Assembly: GCA_944386695.1 (NCBI GenBank)
Contig: CALXCB010000008.1
Coordinates: 1-39,664 of the forward strand
Reading direction: 5' to 3'
DNA from: an uncultured Clostridia bacterium
GTDB taxonomy: Bacteria; Bacillota; Clostridia; TANB77; CAG-508
Length of the DNA stretch: 39,664 bases
Part shown: positions 1 to 9,008 of the stretch, piece after piece
Layout of the letters: every line of letters begins with the position of its first letter
Position numbering within the stretch: the first letter of the stretch is position 1
The notes under the pieces: model-generated
What the model was told of the DNA's origin: nothing
The model's database searches: none
What the model saw: only the letters and a program-made list of their open reading frames with translations
Program-made: the position numbers and the translations under genes

Positions 1-1
1 T

Positions 2-71
2 ATTATTTATTTTTTATTATTTATTTTTTATTATTTATTTTTTATTATTTATTTTTTATTATTTATTTTTT
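2..71. repeat. 14-bp tandem repeat, five perfect copies
   Basis: Five exact head-to-tail copies of ATTATTTATTTTTT (2-15, 16-29, 30-43, 44-57, 58-71), followed by a degenerate T-rich tail that runs to the end of trmN6 at 82. The array touches the window edge, so more copies may lie outside. It is purely A/T and non-coding, just downstream of the minus-strand trmN6 gene. Copy-number slippage is likely; no function is evident. Confidence 0.9.
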
Positions 72-81
72 ATTTTTATTT

Positions 82-828
82 TTATTTATTATATATTTTT
101 AAAATTTCTTCTGTATAATTTCCTTTGTCATCATATATATATAAATTATTTTCATACTCTAAAAATGGTTTTCCTTTTTTTATTCCTTTTACTAAAATTA
201 AATTTGCTTTTTTATTTTTATTAGGATAAACAAATTTTATTCTTTTAGGTTCTATTTCATTCTGCCTCATAATATAAAAAATATCAACTAATCTATCTGG
301 TCTATGTACCATATAAAATTCGCCAAAATCTTTCAATAAAAAAGATGATATTTCTATAAAATTTTCTAAACTTGCTTTTACTTCATGCCTCGATATTAAT
401 TTTTTATCATTTATATTTATTACACCTGTATTTAATTTTTTATATGGTGGATTTGTTACAACAACATCAAAGTCCCCTTTTTTATATTCTTTTTTTAAAT
501 CTAAAATGTTCATATTTAAAATTTTTATTCTATTTTCTAAATTATTTAAATTCACACTTCTTTTAGCCATATCAGCCACTTCGCTTTGTACTTCAACACC
601 AACAAAATTTGTTCTATTTGTTTTTCCGGAAAGTAAAATAGAAATAATTCCTGTCCCTGTTCCTAGATCTATAACTTTAGAATTATTTTTTATATTTTTT
701 GCAAAATCTGTTAAGAGAATACTATCTATGCCAAAACAAAATCCATCTTTATTTTGAATTATTTTTAAATCTTTAAATTCTAAATCATCTATTCTTTCAT
801 TTTTATTTAAAATATTAATCACCTTCAT
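82..828 (-). CDS. trmN6: tRNA1(Val) (adenine(37)-N6)-methyltransferase family protein (TrmN6/YabB-like)
   Basis: SAM-dependent N6-adenine methyltransferase of 248 aa, expected to methylate A37 of a tRNA in the cytoplasm. Seen: the class I SAM-binding motif I DLGTGTG at residues 54-60, an acidic motif II region (VGVEV, about 76-80) and the N6-adenine methylase signature NPPY at 126-129. Length and the N-terminal KNERIDDL...KIIQ region agree with the YabB/TrmN6 family. The ATG at 826-828 has only a weak A-rich ribosome binding site, but no better start is visible and family alignment supports it. A minus-strand promoter (865-893) lies directly upstream. The exact tRNA target is inferred from the family. 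Confidence 0.85.
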   Translation of the reverse strand: MKVINILNKNERIDDLEFKDLKIIQNKDGFCFGIDSILLTDFAKNIKNNSKVIDLGTGTGIISILLSGKTNRTNFVGVEVQSEVADMAKRSVNLNNLENRIKILNMNILDLKKEYKKGDFDVVVTNPPYKKLNTGVININDKKLISRHEVKASLENFIEISSFLLKDFGEFYMVHRPDRLVDIFYIMRQNEIEPKRIKFVYPNKNKKANLILVKGIKKGKPFLEYENNLYIYDDKGNYTEEILKIYNK

Positions 829-864
829 TTATTTTTTTCTATCACAAATAATAATAATATTCAT

Positions 865-893
865 ATTATACAATAAAAAAGGAGTTTTTTCAA
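865..893 (-). promoter_or_regulatory. sigma-A-type promoter for trmN6
   Basis: On the minus strand TTGAAA (plus 888-893) and TATAAT (plus 865-870) are separated by exactly 17 bp. It points into trmN6, about 35 bp upstream of its ATG. The -35 element overlaps the start of the divergent small ORF at 893. Confidence 0.6.
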
Positions 894-1081
894 TGAGTAA
901 TTTAACAAATACTAATAGACATTCACCATCACCTAAGCATAAGTCACCAGCAAAAAAAAATAAAATAAATTTAAAAGAGCTAAAAAATAATACTTGTAAA
1001 TCCTTAATGGAAGTGGAATGTTTTTTAAATGATTTTCATCGTTTTACTAATTATATTAAACTATATAAAATTTTAAAATAA
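893..1081 (+). CDS. hypothetical small basic protein (62 aa)
   Basis: A 62-aa lysine-rich protein that I do not recognise. A perfect AGGAG sits 8 nt before the ATG (881-895), which argues it is really translated despite its size. The first 30 residues are polar, rich in Ser, Pro, His and Lys, and probably disordered. The C-terminal half, with a KSLMEVECFLNDF segment and aromatic residues, could form an amphipathic helix. There is no signal peptide or membrane segment. It is the first gene of a plus-strand series and lies 60 bp before the GerMN gene, so the two may be co-transcribed. Function unknown. Confidence 0.6.
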   Translation: MSNLTNTNRHSPSPKHKSPAKKNKINLKELKNNTCKSLMEVECFLNDFHRFTNYIKLYKILK

Positions 1082-1141
1082 AGTTCTAAAATGGACAACA
1101 TAAAAATATGATTTACAAAAGAAAAAACTAGGAGGCTTTTT

Positions 1142-1687
1142 ATGAAAAATAAAAAAATACTATTTTTACTTATTTTTGTTCTAATTATTATTTTAATATC
1201 ACTTTTTATAATAGTAAAAAATTTTAACAAAAAAGACACTAATACTGATGCCACATCGTATTCAGAATACACTCCGGAAGAAGAGATCAGTTCAGAACAA
1301 TTGCGAGAAACTATCGTTTCTTTATATTTTGTTGACTCCGAAAATAATTTAAAAGCTGAAGGAAGACTCATAGATTCTGCTGATCTTTTGCAAAATACAT
1401 ATGACTATTTAGTAAACCTCTTAATTGCTGGTCCAGAAACAACAACATTAAATAAAGTTTTCCCTGAAAATACAACACTTTTTGGTAGCAAATTAGAGGG
1501 AACTTGTGTTATCTTAAATTTTTCTGGGGAAATACAAAACTATAAAGATGACACTCAAAAATATAATATTATAAATAGTTTACTAAATACATTAACACAA
1601 TTAAATGAAGTAAACTCTATAAAAATTACTATTAATAATGAAAGTTCAGATAAATTTGATACTGAATATTTTCTTCACAATGAGTGA
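1142..1687 (+). CDS. GerMN domain protein, membrane anchored
   Basis: A 181-aa protein with an N-terminal membrane segment (residues about 5-27) and an extracytoplasmic GerMN domain (about 58-175). Seen: the domain's typical opening LYFVDSENNL, the E-R-x-I strand (EGRLIDS), the LLIAGP turn, the L-x-V-(I)-L-NFS strand and the closing V-x-SI-x-I-TI strand. GerMN domains occur in GerM and related spore-envelope and lipoproteins of sporulating Firmicutes. There is no lipobox Cys here, so it is anchored by the uncleaved helix. A strong AGGAGG ribosome binding site precedes the ATG. Its neighbours are also envelope proteins (VanW next). The precise role is unknown. Confidence 0.8.
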   Translation: MKNKKILFLLIFVLIIILISLFIIVKNFNKKDTNTDATSYSEYTPEEEISSEQLRETIVSLYFVDSENNLKAEGRLIDSADLLQNTYDYLVNLLIAGPETTTLNKVFPENTTLFGSKLEGTCVILNFSGEIQNYKDDTQKYNIINSLLNTLTQLNEVNSIKITINNESSDKFDTEYFLHNE

Positions 1688-1724
1688 TTACGACATTTTT
1701 ACAAATTTTTCCACTAAAAATTTA

Positions 1725-1753
1725 TTGACAAAAACCCTTTAATAAGTTAACAT
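1725..1753 (+). promoter_or_regulatory. promoter for the VanW gene
   Basis: TTGACA (1725-1730), a 17-bp spacer, then TAACAT (1748-1753). Transcription would begin near 1760, after the upstream ATG at 1758, which supports the ATG at 1818 as the true start of the VanW gene. Confidence 0.7.
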
Positions 1754-1817
1754 ATAAATGGTGAATTGTAACCAAATCAAATATAATAGCATATTATTTA
1801 TTTATAGGGGTAATAAA

Positions 1818-3356
1818 ATGATTTTAGAAGAACAAGAAAAAATAGAAATTGTTGAAGATACTAATAATTCCGCATTTAAACCAGTAAAAAATCTTAATCA
1901 TCATTCATTAAAACATATACTAATAATAATAGCTATTTTTATAGCCATTGTCTGTAGCTTAGCTTTAATTGTTTTCGGTATATTTACAATTTATAATTAT
2001 AGTAATAATTCTACAATATCAAAAGGAGTTTATATAAATGATATAGATGTTTCTGGTTTAACTAAAGAGGAAGCCAAAAATAAATTAGACGAATATTATA
2101 CAGACAAACTTTCTAATGACATTACACTAATACATAATGATTATACAACATACATAAAAACTTCAGAAATAGAGCTTTCCTTTGATATAGACTCATCAGT
2201 AAATTACGCATTTTCATTAGGAAAAAGTAATAATATATTCACTGATAATTATCAAGTATTTGATGCTATGCTTAATGGTATAAATATTATGCCAACATAT
2301 ACATTAAATGAAGATGCACTAATTGAAATTTTAAACAAATTATCACCTGAATTACCTGATGCCGTAGTAGAAAGCGGATATTATATTGATGGAAATGAAT
2401 TAATTATAACAAAAGGAAAAGATGGATACATAATAGATGCTGAATCAACAGCTAAACAAATAAAAGAAAAAATTGCTGACTTAAGCTATCTTAATGAAAT
2501 CATTACTATTGAAACAATCGAACAATCTCCTCAACCTCTTGATATAGATAAAATATATAATGAAGTTCATAAAGACGCAACTGATGCTTATTATACATTA
2601 GAACCTCATGTAGTATACCCATCATCAAATGGAGTAGATTTTGCTGTTTCTATAGATGAAGCTAAGCAAATAGTAGCCAAAGCAGATACAGAGTGCACAA
2701 TACCATTAAAAGTCTTATATCCAAATGTAACAACAAATATGATAGGTCAAGAAGCATTTCCTGATTCACTAGCATCATTTTCAACAAGATATTCTACTTC
2801 AAATGCAAATAGAACAACAAATCTTAGACTTGCAGCTAGTAAAATAGATGGTTATGTATTACTACCTGGAGAAACCTTTTCTTACAACTCTGTTGTAGGA
2901 GAAAGAACAATAGCTGCTGGTTATAAAGAAGCTGATATATATGAAAATGGAGAAGTAGTTCCAGGATTAGGTGGCGGAATTTGTCAAATATCATCAACAC
3001 TTTTCAATGCCGTATTATTTGCCAATTTAGAAATAGTCGAACTTCATAATCACCAATTTGTACCATCTTATGTTACGGCAGGAAGAGATGCAACTGTAGT
3101 TTATGGAGTAAAAGATTTTCAATTTAAAAACAATAGAAATTATGCTATAAAAATTACTTGCTCAGTTTCTAATGGCATAGCTCAATTTAATATATGGGGA
3201 CTAAAAGAAGATAATGAATACGATGTAGACGTTTATGCAAATGTTACAAGTAGAACATCTTCATATATTAAATCTTCAACATATCGAACTTTAAAACAAA
3301 ATGGTCAAATTGTAAATACAGAAAGAATAGCTAACTTTACTTATAAAGTACATTAA
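1818..3356 (+). CDS. VanW family protein with peptidoglycan-binding-like domain
   Basis: A 512-aa membrane-anchored cell wall protein. I place the start at the ATG at 1818, which has a GGGG ribosome binding site 7-8 nt upstream, not at 1758, which lies at or before the predicted transcription start. Order: cytoplasmic tail, transmembrane helix (about 34-58), a PG_binding_4-like region beginning GVYINDIDVSGLTKEEA, then the VanW domain (about 310-460). The VanW core GGGICQ with its invariant Cys389 and the LPGETFSYN motif are present. The C-terminal G5 domain often found in this family is not evident. VanW proteins occur in glycopeptide-resistance clusters and broadly in Clostridia; their biochemical function is not firmly established. 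An intrinsic terminator follows. Confidence 0.88.
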   Translation: MILEEQEKIEIVEDTNNSAFKPVKNLNHHSLKHILIIIAIFIAIVCSLALIVFGIFTIYNYSNNSTISKGVYINDIDVSGLTKEEAKNKLDEYYTDKLSNDITLIHNDYTTYIKTSEIELSFDIDSSVNYAFSLGKSNNIFTDNYQVFDAMLNGINIMPTYTLNEDALIEILNKLSPELPDAVVESGYYIDGNELIITKGKDGYIIDAESTAKQIKEKIADLSYLNEIITIETIEQSPQPLDIDKIYNEVHKDATDAYYTLEPHVVYPSSNGVDFAVSIDEAKQIVAKADTECTIPLKVLYPNVTTNMIGQEAFPDSLASFSTRYSTSNANRTTNLRLAASKIDGYVLLPGETFSYNSVVGERTIAAGYKEADIYENGEVVPGLGGGICQISSTLFNAVLFANLEIVELHNHQFVPSYVTAGRDATVVYGVKDFQFKNNRNYAIKITCSVSNGIAQFNIWGLKEDNEYDVDVYANVTSRTSSYIKSSTYRTLKQNGQIVNTERIANFTYKVH

Positions 3357-3358
3357 AA

Positions 3359-3390
3359 AAATCCCTTGTAATTACTACTACAGGGGATTT
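3359..3390 (+). terminator. intrinsic terminator after the VanW gene
   Basis: A 12-bp stem (3359-3370 with 3379-3390, one G-U pair) with an 8-nt loop and a T-rich tail. It starts 2 bp after the VanW stop codon. Confidence 0.85.
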
Positions 3391-3424
3391 TATTTATGTA
3401 GACTTTAAATACCAAAAATATCAT

Positions 3425-3453
3425 TTGACAAAAGCCTCAAAATCATATAGAAT
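3425..3453 (+). promoter_or_regulatory. promoter for the activase-like gene
   Basis: TTGACA at 3425-3430, a 17-bp spacer and TAGAAT at 3448-3453, about 60 bp upstream of the ATG at 3516. Confidence 0.65.
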
Positions 3454-3515
3454 GAAAGAGATTTTAAAATAACTATAATTTAAACTAATTTACATAAAGA
3501 TAGGAGTGATATTGT

Positions 3516-6500
3516 ATGGAACCAAATGTATTACATGTGGGACTAGATGTAGGCTCTACAACAGTAAAAATTATTGTAATGAATGATAATAAACAAACCA
3601 TATATAAAGATTATAGAAGACATTTTTCAGATACAAAAAACACTGTCTGTACAATGTTAGAAGAATTAAATAAACAATATCCAAATACAAAATTCACTTT
3701 GGCTCTTACGGGTTCAGGTGCTATGTCAGCAGCTAAATTTTTAGGAGTTAATTTTATCCAAGAAGTTGTTTCTTGTAAGAGAGCTGTTGAACGCTATATT
3801 CCTCAAACAGATGTAGTTATAGAACTTGGTGGCGAAGATGCCAAAATTATTTATTTTGATAAATCAATTGAACAAAGAATGAATGGAACTTGTGCCGGTG
3901 GAACTGGCGCTTTTATTGACCAAATGGCATCACTTTTACACACAGATACAGCAGGTTTAAATACATTAGCTAAAAATCACAAAATTATATATCCTATAGC
4001 TTCAAGGTGTGGGGTTTTCGCTAAAACAGATATTCAACCATTAATAAATGAAGGTGCAGCTAAAGAAGATATTGCAGCTTCTATATTTCAAGCTGTTGTA
4101 AATCAAACAATTTCAGGATTAGCTTGCGGAAGACCTATTAGAGGAAAAATTGCATTTTTAGGCGGTCCTTTAACTTATCTCCCAGAACTTAGAAATAGAT
4201 TTATAGAAACTTTACATTTAAAAGATGACGAAATAATAGTTCCAGAAGAAGCTCACCTACTAGTAGCTAAAGGTGCTGCTCTTGACTCCCTAGATGAGAC
4301 TCCTATAACAAATGAAGAACTTTCTCAAAAAATAAAAAACTTAAGAGCATCCCATGATACTACAACAGAACCAATTGAACCATTATTTAATAATTATGAT
4401 GAATATGAATCATTTAGGAAAAGACACTCTAAAGATTCTGTAAAAAAACACAAACTTGCCAATTATAAAGGAGACTGCTTTATAGGAATAGACGCTGGTT
4501 CTACAACAACTAAAATAGTCTTAATAGATAATGAAGGAAGTTTACTATATTCATTATATGGAAGTAATGAGGGAAATCCACTTCAAAGTGTAATTAAAAT
4601 GTTAAATAATTTATATACTGTTTTACCTAAAGGTGCCAAACTAAGATTTAGTGGTGTAACCGGCTATGGAGAAAAACTCATTCAAACAGCACTAAATGTT
4701 GACATTGGGGAGATTGAAACAATAGCACATTATACAGCTGCTAAACAATTTGAACCTGATGTAACAAGTATTGTAGATATTGGTGGTCAAGACATGAAAT
4801 ATATTCGCTTAAAAGATGGTGCCATAGATAGTATAATGCTTAATGAAGCTTGTTCTTCAGGCTGTGGTTCATTTATAGAAACATTCGCAAATAGCTTAAA
4901 CTTAGAAATTTCTGAATTTGTTAAACAAGCTATTGAATCAAAAAGACCTGTAGATTTAGGATCAAGATGTACTGTATTTATGAACTCAAAAATTAAACAA
5001 GCTCAAAAAGAAGGATATACAGTTGGAGATATTTCAAGCGGTCTTTCATATTCTGTAATAAAAAATGCTTTACAAAAAGTTATGAAAATACGAGATTTTA
5101 ATACTTTAGGTGACAAAATTGTAGTACAAGGCGGAACATTTTATAATGATGCTGTTCTTCGTGCTTTTGAAAAAATTGTTGGTAAAAATGCTATAAGGCC
5201 AGACATCGCGGGTCTTATGGGAGCATATGGAATGGCTTTAATTGCAAAAGAACAGTATGAAACAAATTTAGACATGGAATATTATTCTACATTAACTAAA
5301 CAAGAAGATTTAAACAAATTAGATATAAAAATAAATCATACAAGATGCAATGGTTGTGAAAATCACTGTAAACTTACAATAAATATATTTAGTAATGGTA
5401 AACGTTATATATCAGGCAATCGTTGTGAAAAAGGTGCCGGTCATATATCAGAACATAACAATCTTCCAAATTTGGTTAAATATAAATATGAAAGAATATT
5501 TGATTATAAACCTTTAGAAGAGCAATATGCTACTCGTGGTACTATTGGAATTCCTAGAGTTCTAAATATGTATGAAGATTATCCATTTTGGTTTACATTT
5601 TTAACAAATTTAGGATTTAGAGTAATTATATCTGAAAAAAGTACTCGTAAAACATATGAAAAAGGTATGGAATCGATGCCTTCTGAATCTGTATGCTATC
5701 CTGCAAAACTTTCACATGGACATATTGAAAGTTTATTAGAACAAGGAATCAAAACAATATTTTATCCTTGTATGCCATTTTCAAGAAAAGAATTTGAAAA
5801 AGCAGATAATAAATATAACTGTCCTATAGTTATTTCGTATTCAGAAGTATTAAAAAATAATGTAGAAAACTTAAAAAAGCCAGGCATAAAATTTATAAAT
5901 CCGTTCTTACCTTTTGATACTCCAAATTTAGTTAAGAAGATATTAGAGTTAGATGAATTTAAGGAATATAATTTTACAAAACAAGAATTAACAGATGCAG
6001 CTGAAAAAGCTGAAGCAGAATATCAAAAATGTAAAAAAGATATTCATGATAAAGGAGCTGATGCTGTCAGATACATAAATGAAAATAACTTAAAAGGAAT
6101 TGTACTTGCTGGCAGACCATATCACATAGATCCAGAAATAAATCATGGAATCGATACTTTAATTACTTCCCTAGGTTTAGCGGTTCTTACTGAAGACAGT
6201 ATCTCTAATCAGGTAGATATAAAAAGACCTCTTAGGGTTGTAGATCAATGGATGTTCCACTCTAGACTATATGCTGCAGCCGATTTTGTAGGAAAACATG
6301 ACAATTTAGAACTTGTTCAACTTAATTCTTTTGGATGTGGTGTTGATGCTGTAACCACAGACCAAGTAGAAGAAATCTTAAAAAGTTATAATAAGATGTA
6401 TACTTTAATTAAAATTGATGAAGTAAATAATTTAGGTGCAGTAAAAATACGTATCCGTTCACTTCTAGCAAGTATGAATAAACGAAGTAGAGAAAAATTA

Positions 6501-7841
6501 GAAGGAAACTATGAAATACATAAAAAAATATTTACAAAAGATATGAGAAAAGATTACACTGTTCTAATTCCAATGATGATTCCAATTCATTTTGAGCTAT
6601 TAGAACCTGCCGTAAATTCTTGTGGATATAATATGGTGCTTTTAAGAGAATGTACTCAGCATACTGTTGAAACCGGCTTAAAATATGTAAATAACGATGC
6701 TTGCTACCCATCTATATTAGTTACAGGACAAATGATTGAAGCATTAGAATCTGGTAAATATGATGTAAATAAAACCGCTTTAATAATGTCACAAACAGGT
6801 GGAGGATGTAGAGCCACTAATTATATAGGCTTTATTCGTAAAGCATTAAAAGATGCAGGTTTTGAACAAGTACCAGTAATATCACTTAATGTAGTTGGCA
6901 TGGAAAAAATGCCAGGTTTTAAACTTACTCCTAAATTAATAGACAAATTAATTAAAGCCGTACTTTTAGGAGATTTATTACAAAAAATGCTTCATAAAAA
7001 TAGAGCTTACGAAATACATAAAGGAGATACAGATAAAGTATTTCAAAACTGGATGCAAAAATCTAAAAAATTAGTTACTAATTGTACAAATAAAGAATTT
7101 AAACAAGCGATTTATGATATGGTAGATGATTTTGAAAAAATTGAAGTAGACATGTCTAAAGAAAAACCAAAAGTCGGAATTGTTGGGGAAATATTAATTA
7201 AATATCATCCTTTTGGAAATAATTATGTTGTTGATTTATTAGAAAAAGAAGGTGCTGAAGTTGTCTTACCTGATTTTATGGGATTTATAAAATTTATGGC
7301 TACACATAGAATTACATTTAATACTTTATTAAATAGTAATAAAATGTCAGCAGCAATTAGTAGAATTGCATTAAAATTAATTGATTTAGTAGAAAAAGAT
7401 ACTAAAATTGCTCTCGCAAAATCAAGTAAAAATTATTTACCTCCTTGTGATATTTGGCATCTAGAAGATAAAGTAAAAGATATTTTATCTATTGGCAATC
7501 AAACAGGTGAAGGTTGGTTCTTAACTGCCGAAATGGTAGAATATATTGAAAATGATATTCCAAATATAGTATGTGTTCAACCTTTTGCTTGTCTTCCAAA
7601 CCACGTTGTTGGTAAAGGTGTTATAAAAACTATACGAAGTAAATATCCAATGGCAAATATAACTCCTGTTGATTATGATCCAGGAGCAAGTGAAACAAAC
7701 CAAGCCAACAGAATTAAACTTTTAATGACTGTTGCTAAAGATAATTTAAAATTGAAACAAAATGAGAAAAAAGCTTTAGATAAAGAAAATGAACTTACTT
7801 CTCCTGAAAAGATTAAAGTTAAAGAAAAACAAAATTATTAA
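3516..7841 (+). CDS. acyl-CoA dehydratase activase-related protein (duplicated BadF/BcrA ATPase, DUF2229)
   Basis: A 1441-aa cytoplasmic iron-sulfur ATPase-like protein. Seen: two ASKHA ATPase modules (about 5-265 and 322-580), each opening with a D-x-GSTT phosphate loop. Each carries the Cys pair that in HgdC-type activases binds the subunit-bridging [4Fe-4S] cluster: C126 in NGTCAGGTG with C165 in ASRCGVF, and C446/C450 with C485 in GSRCTVF. A Cys cluster follows (C611, C614, C618, C637), then the DUF2229 and HgdB-like region. HgdC proteins donate ATP-driven electrons to 2-hydroxyacyl-CoA dehydratases. These giant versions are widespread in Clostridia without a known partner, and no dehydratase subunits are encoded nearby. 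An AGGAGTGAT ribosome binding site supports the start. Substrate unknown. Confidence 0.88.
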   Translation: MEPNVLHVGLDVGSTTVKIIVMNDNKQTIYKDYRRHFSDTKNTVCTMLEELNKQYPNTKFTLALTGSGAMSAAKFLGVNFIQEVVSCKRAVERYIPQTDVVIELGGEDAKIIYFDKSIEQRMNGTCAGGTGAFIDQMASLLHTDTAGLNTLAKNHKIIYPIASRCGVFAKTDIQPLINEGAAKEDIAASIFQAVVNQTISGLACGRPIRGKIAFLGGPLTYLPELRNRFIETLHLKDDEIIVPEEAHLLVAKGAALDSLDETPITNEELSQKIKNLRASHDTTTEPIEPLFNNYDEYESFRKRHSKDSVKKHKLANYKGDCFIGIDAGSTTTKIVLIDNEGSLLYSLYGSNEGNPLQSVIKMLNNLYTVLPKGAKLRFSGVTGYGEKLIQTALNVDIGEIETIAHYTAAKQFEPDVTSIVDIGGQDMKYIRLKDGAIDSIMLNEACSSGCGSFIETFANSLNLEISEFVKQAIESKRPVDLGSRCTVFMNSKIKQAQKEGYTVGDISSGLSYSVIKNALQKVMKIRDFNTLGDKIVVQGGTFYNDAVLRAFEKIVGKNAIRPDIAGLMGAYGMALIAKEQYETNLDMEYYSTLTKQEDLNKLDIKINHTRCNGCENHCKLTINIFSNGKRYISGNRCEKGAGHISEHNNLPNLVKYKYERIFDYKPLEEQYATRGTIGIPRVLNMYEDYPFWFTFLTNLGFRVIISEKSTRKTYEKGMESMPSESVCYPAKLSHGHIESLLEQGIKTIFYPCMPFSRKEFEKADNKYNCPIVISYSEVLKNNVENLKKPGIKFINPFLPFDTPNLVKKILELDEFKEYNFTKQELTDAAEKAEAEYQKCKKDIHDKGADAVRYINENNLKGIVLAGRPYHIDPEINHGIDTLITSLGLAVLTEDSISNQVDIKRPLRVVDQWMFHSRLYAAADFVGKHDNLELVQLNSFGCGVDAVTTDQVEEILKSYNKMYTLIKIDEVNNLGAVKIRIRSLLASMNKRSREKLEGNYEIHKKIFTKDMRKDYTVLIPMMIPIHFELLEPAVNSCGYNMVLLRECTQHTVETGLKYVNNDACYPSILVTGQMIEALESGKYDVNKTALIMSQTGGGCRATNYIGFIRKALKDAGFEQVPVISLNVVGMEKMPGFKLTPKLIDKLIKAVLLGDLLQKMLHKNRAYEIHKGDTDKVFQNWMQKSKKLVTNCTNKEFKQAIYDMVDDFEKIEVDMSKEKPKVGIVGEILIKYHPFGNNYVVDLLEKEGAEVVLPDFMGFIKFMATHRITFNTLLNSNKMSAAISRIALKLIDLVEKDTKIALAKSSKNYLPPCDIWHLEDKVKDILSIGNQTGEGWFLTAEMVEYIENDIPNIVCVQPFACLPNHVVGKGVIKTIRSKYPMANITPVDYDPGASETNQANRIKLLMTVAKDNLKLKQNEKKALDKENELTSPEKIKVKEKQNY

Positions 7842-7846
7842 AATAG

Positions 7847-7873
7847 AAACCACCAATTTATAGGTGGTTTTTT
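7847..7873 (+). terminator. intrinsic terminator after the activase-like gene
   Basis: An 8-bp stem AAACCACC / GGTGGTTT (7847-7854 and 7863-7870) with an 8-nt loop, running into six T residues. It starts 6 bp after the stop codon. Confidence 0.9.
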
Positions 7874-7956
7874 ATTAAACTTATCTATAATTATTTTCTT
7901 TTTTTATAATTTATGTTACAATTAATTCATATAATAAAAATTTAGGAGAGAATACA

Positions 7957-8685
7957 ATGAAAAATTATTATGATATATTAGAAGTATCGCAAAAGGCTTC
8001 TAAAGAAGTAATAGAAAAAGCATATAAAGCATTAGTAAAAAAATATCACCCAGACTTACAACCACCTGATAAAAAGAAAGAAGCTGAGGATAAAATTAAA
8101 ATAATAAATGAAGCATATAGTATTTTATCAGATGAAACAAAAAGAGCAGAGTTTGATAGAAAATTGCAGAGCCAACAACAAAGAGAACAAAGTAGAAGCG
8201 TCAATAACAATACTTCCAATCGCCAAACAACTAGTAGCCACGGATATAATCAACCTAACAGAAATAGTAAGGCCAATTCTTATAATTCAGCAGCACCTGC
8301 TCCAAGTAACAAAAAACAAATAAAAACACCTCATTCTACAAAACAATCACAAACTCCAAATGGTTATGACCCTTTTTATCAAGCTGATTTGTATAATCAA
8401 CAAATTAATAAAGCTTACAGTGATGCTTATAGAGATGCTTATAATCAGGCTTTTGGCAATATGGGATATCAAGTAAACTATAGAGAGCCAAGAGGCTTAA
8501 AATATTATTTAACACTTTTTGCTTTTATTATAATATTTATATTTGTATGCTTTTTATTATGGCATATTCCTTTTGTAAAAAACTTTTTTATTGATTTATA
8601 TAATAGTAATGAAATTTTTAAAACTATTATTGATATAATAAATAATATAATTTCTAACTTTATAGGTATATTTAAAAATGAATAA
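7957..8685 (+). CDS. membrane-anchored J-domain (DnaJ-like) protein
   Basis: A 242-aa protein with an N-terminal J domain (residues 2-66) carrying the HPD motif at 31-33, which stimulates the ATPase of DnaK/Hsp70 partners. It lacks the Gly/Phe region, zinc fingers and C-terminal substrate domains of true DnaJ, so it is a specialised co-chaperone. A Gln/Asn/Ser-rich low-complexity linker (about 72-165) leads to one or two hydrophobic C-terminal segments (about 184-210 and 222-238). The J domain should therefore be held at the inner face of the membrane. A GGAGAG ribosome binding site precedes the ATG. It converges with the T4SS locus; a role in assembling that machine is possible but only inferred from position. 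Confidence 0.85.
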   Translation: MKNYYDILEVSQKASKEVIEKAYKALVKKYHPDLQPPDKKKEAEDKIKIINEAYSILSDETKRAEFDRKLQSQQQREQSRSVNNNTSNRQTTSSHGYNQPNRNSKANSYNSAAPAPSNKKQIKTPHSTKQSQTPNGYDPFYQADLYNQQINKAYSDAYRDAYNQAFGNMGYQVNYREPRGLKYYLTLFAFIIIFIFVCFLLWHIPFVKNFFIDLYNSNEIFKTIIDIINNIISNFIGIFKNE

Positions 8686-8703
8686 TAATAATTTATAAAA
8701 ATG

Positions 8704-8735
8704 CAAAAAAATTAGAGAAGCCAATCAGGCTTCTC
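8704..8735 (-). terminator. intrinsic terminator of the 64-aa gene
   Basis: On the minus strand GAGAAGCC, a 5-nt loop and GGCTTCTC (plus 8715-8722 and 8728-8735) are followed by a T-rich run (plus 8704-8711 is A-rich). The stem overlaps the last bases of the stop codon of the 64-aa gene. Confidence 0.85.
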
Positions 8736-8928
8736 ATAGGAGCATACATAATAATGCCCCTATAATACATAAGCAAACTGCTATAGTCAGTTTGCTGTCT
8801 TTGTGGTTCGATACGCCGCCGAGCATATCTTTGATAGACTCGACAAGCTCCCGAACCTTTGACCATACCCATGCACAAAGGCACAGACAAATAGCCAAAA
8901 TGATGAATAAGAAAGCCAATGTTTTCAT
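8734..8928 (-). CDS. small two-pass membrane protein, possibly acquired (64 aa)
   Basis: A 64-aa protein with two hydrophobic segments (about 3-22 and 47-64) joined by a charged loop. The length and hairpin topology are holin-like or toxin-like, but I do not recognise a family. AGGAG lies 7 nt before the ATG. It has its own promoter (8978-9006) and terminator. By hand count 80 of its 195 bases are G or C (41%), far above neighbouring genes. It also contains the only in-frame CGG codon in the window that is not at a frame break (Val-Arg-Glu, about residue 26). Together these suggest a recently acquired cargo gene at the distal end of the T4SS locus. Function unknown. Confidence 0.65.
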   Translation of the reverse strand: MKTLAFLFIILAICLCLCAWVWSKVRELVESIKDMLGGVSNHKDSKLTIAVCLCIIGALLCMLL

Positions 8929-8977
8929 AGCTCTCTCCTTTCTTATAATTGCAAAACCAACTAGTTACACTCCTTTA

Positions 8978-9006
8978 ATTATACCACATTTAGCGATAAA
9001 TATCAA
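8978..9006 (-). promoter_or_regulatory. dedicated promoter of the 64-aa gene
   Basis: On the minus strand TTGATA (plus 9001-9006), a 17-bp spacer and TATAAT (plus 8978-8983). It lies between the last T4SS gene and the 64-aa gene. Confidence 0.65.
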
Positions 9007-9008
9007 AT

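Noticed and set aside
1699..1722. A/T-only inverted repeat after the GerMN gene as a terminator
   Set aside because: The stem is only A-T pairs and lacks a clear T tract after it; chance is likely in this base composition.
8690..8760. Attachment-site copy of the tRNA-Ser 3' end at the far end of the T4SS locus
   Set aside because: No sequence resembling the tRNA 3' end was found there.
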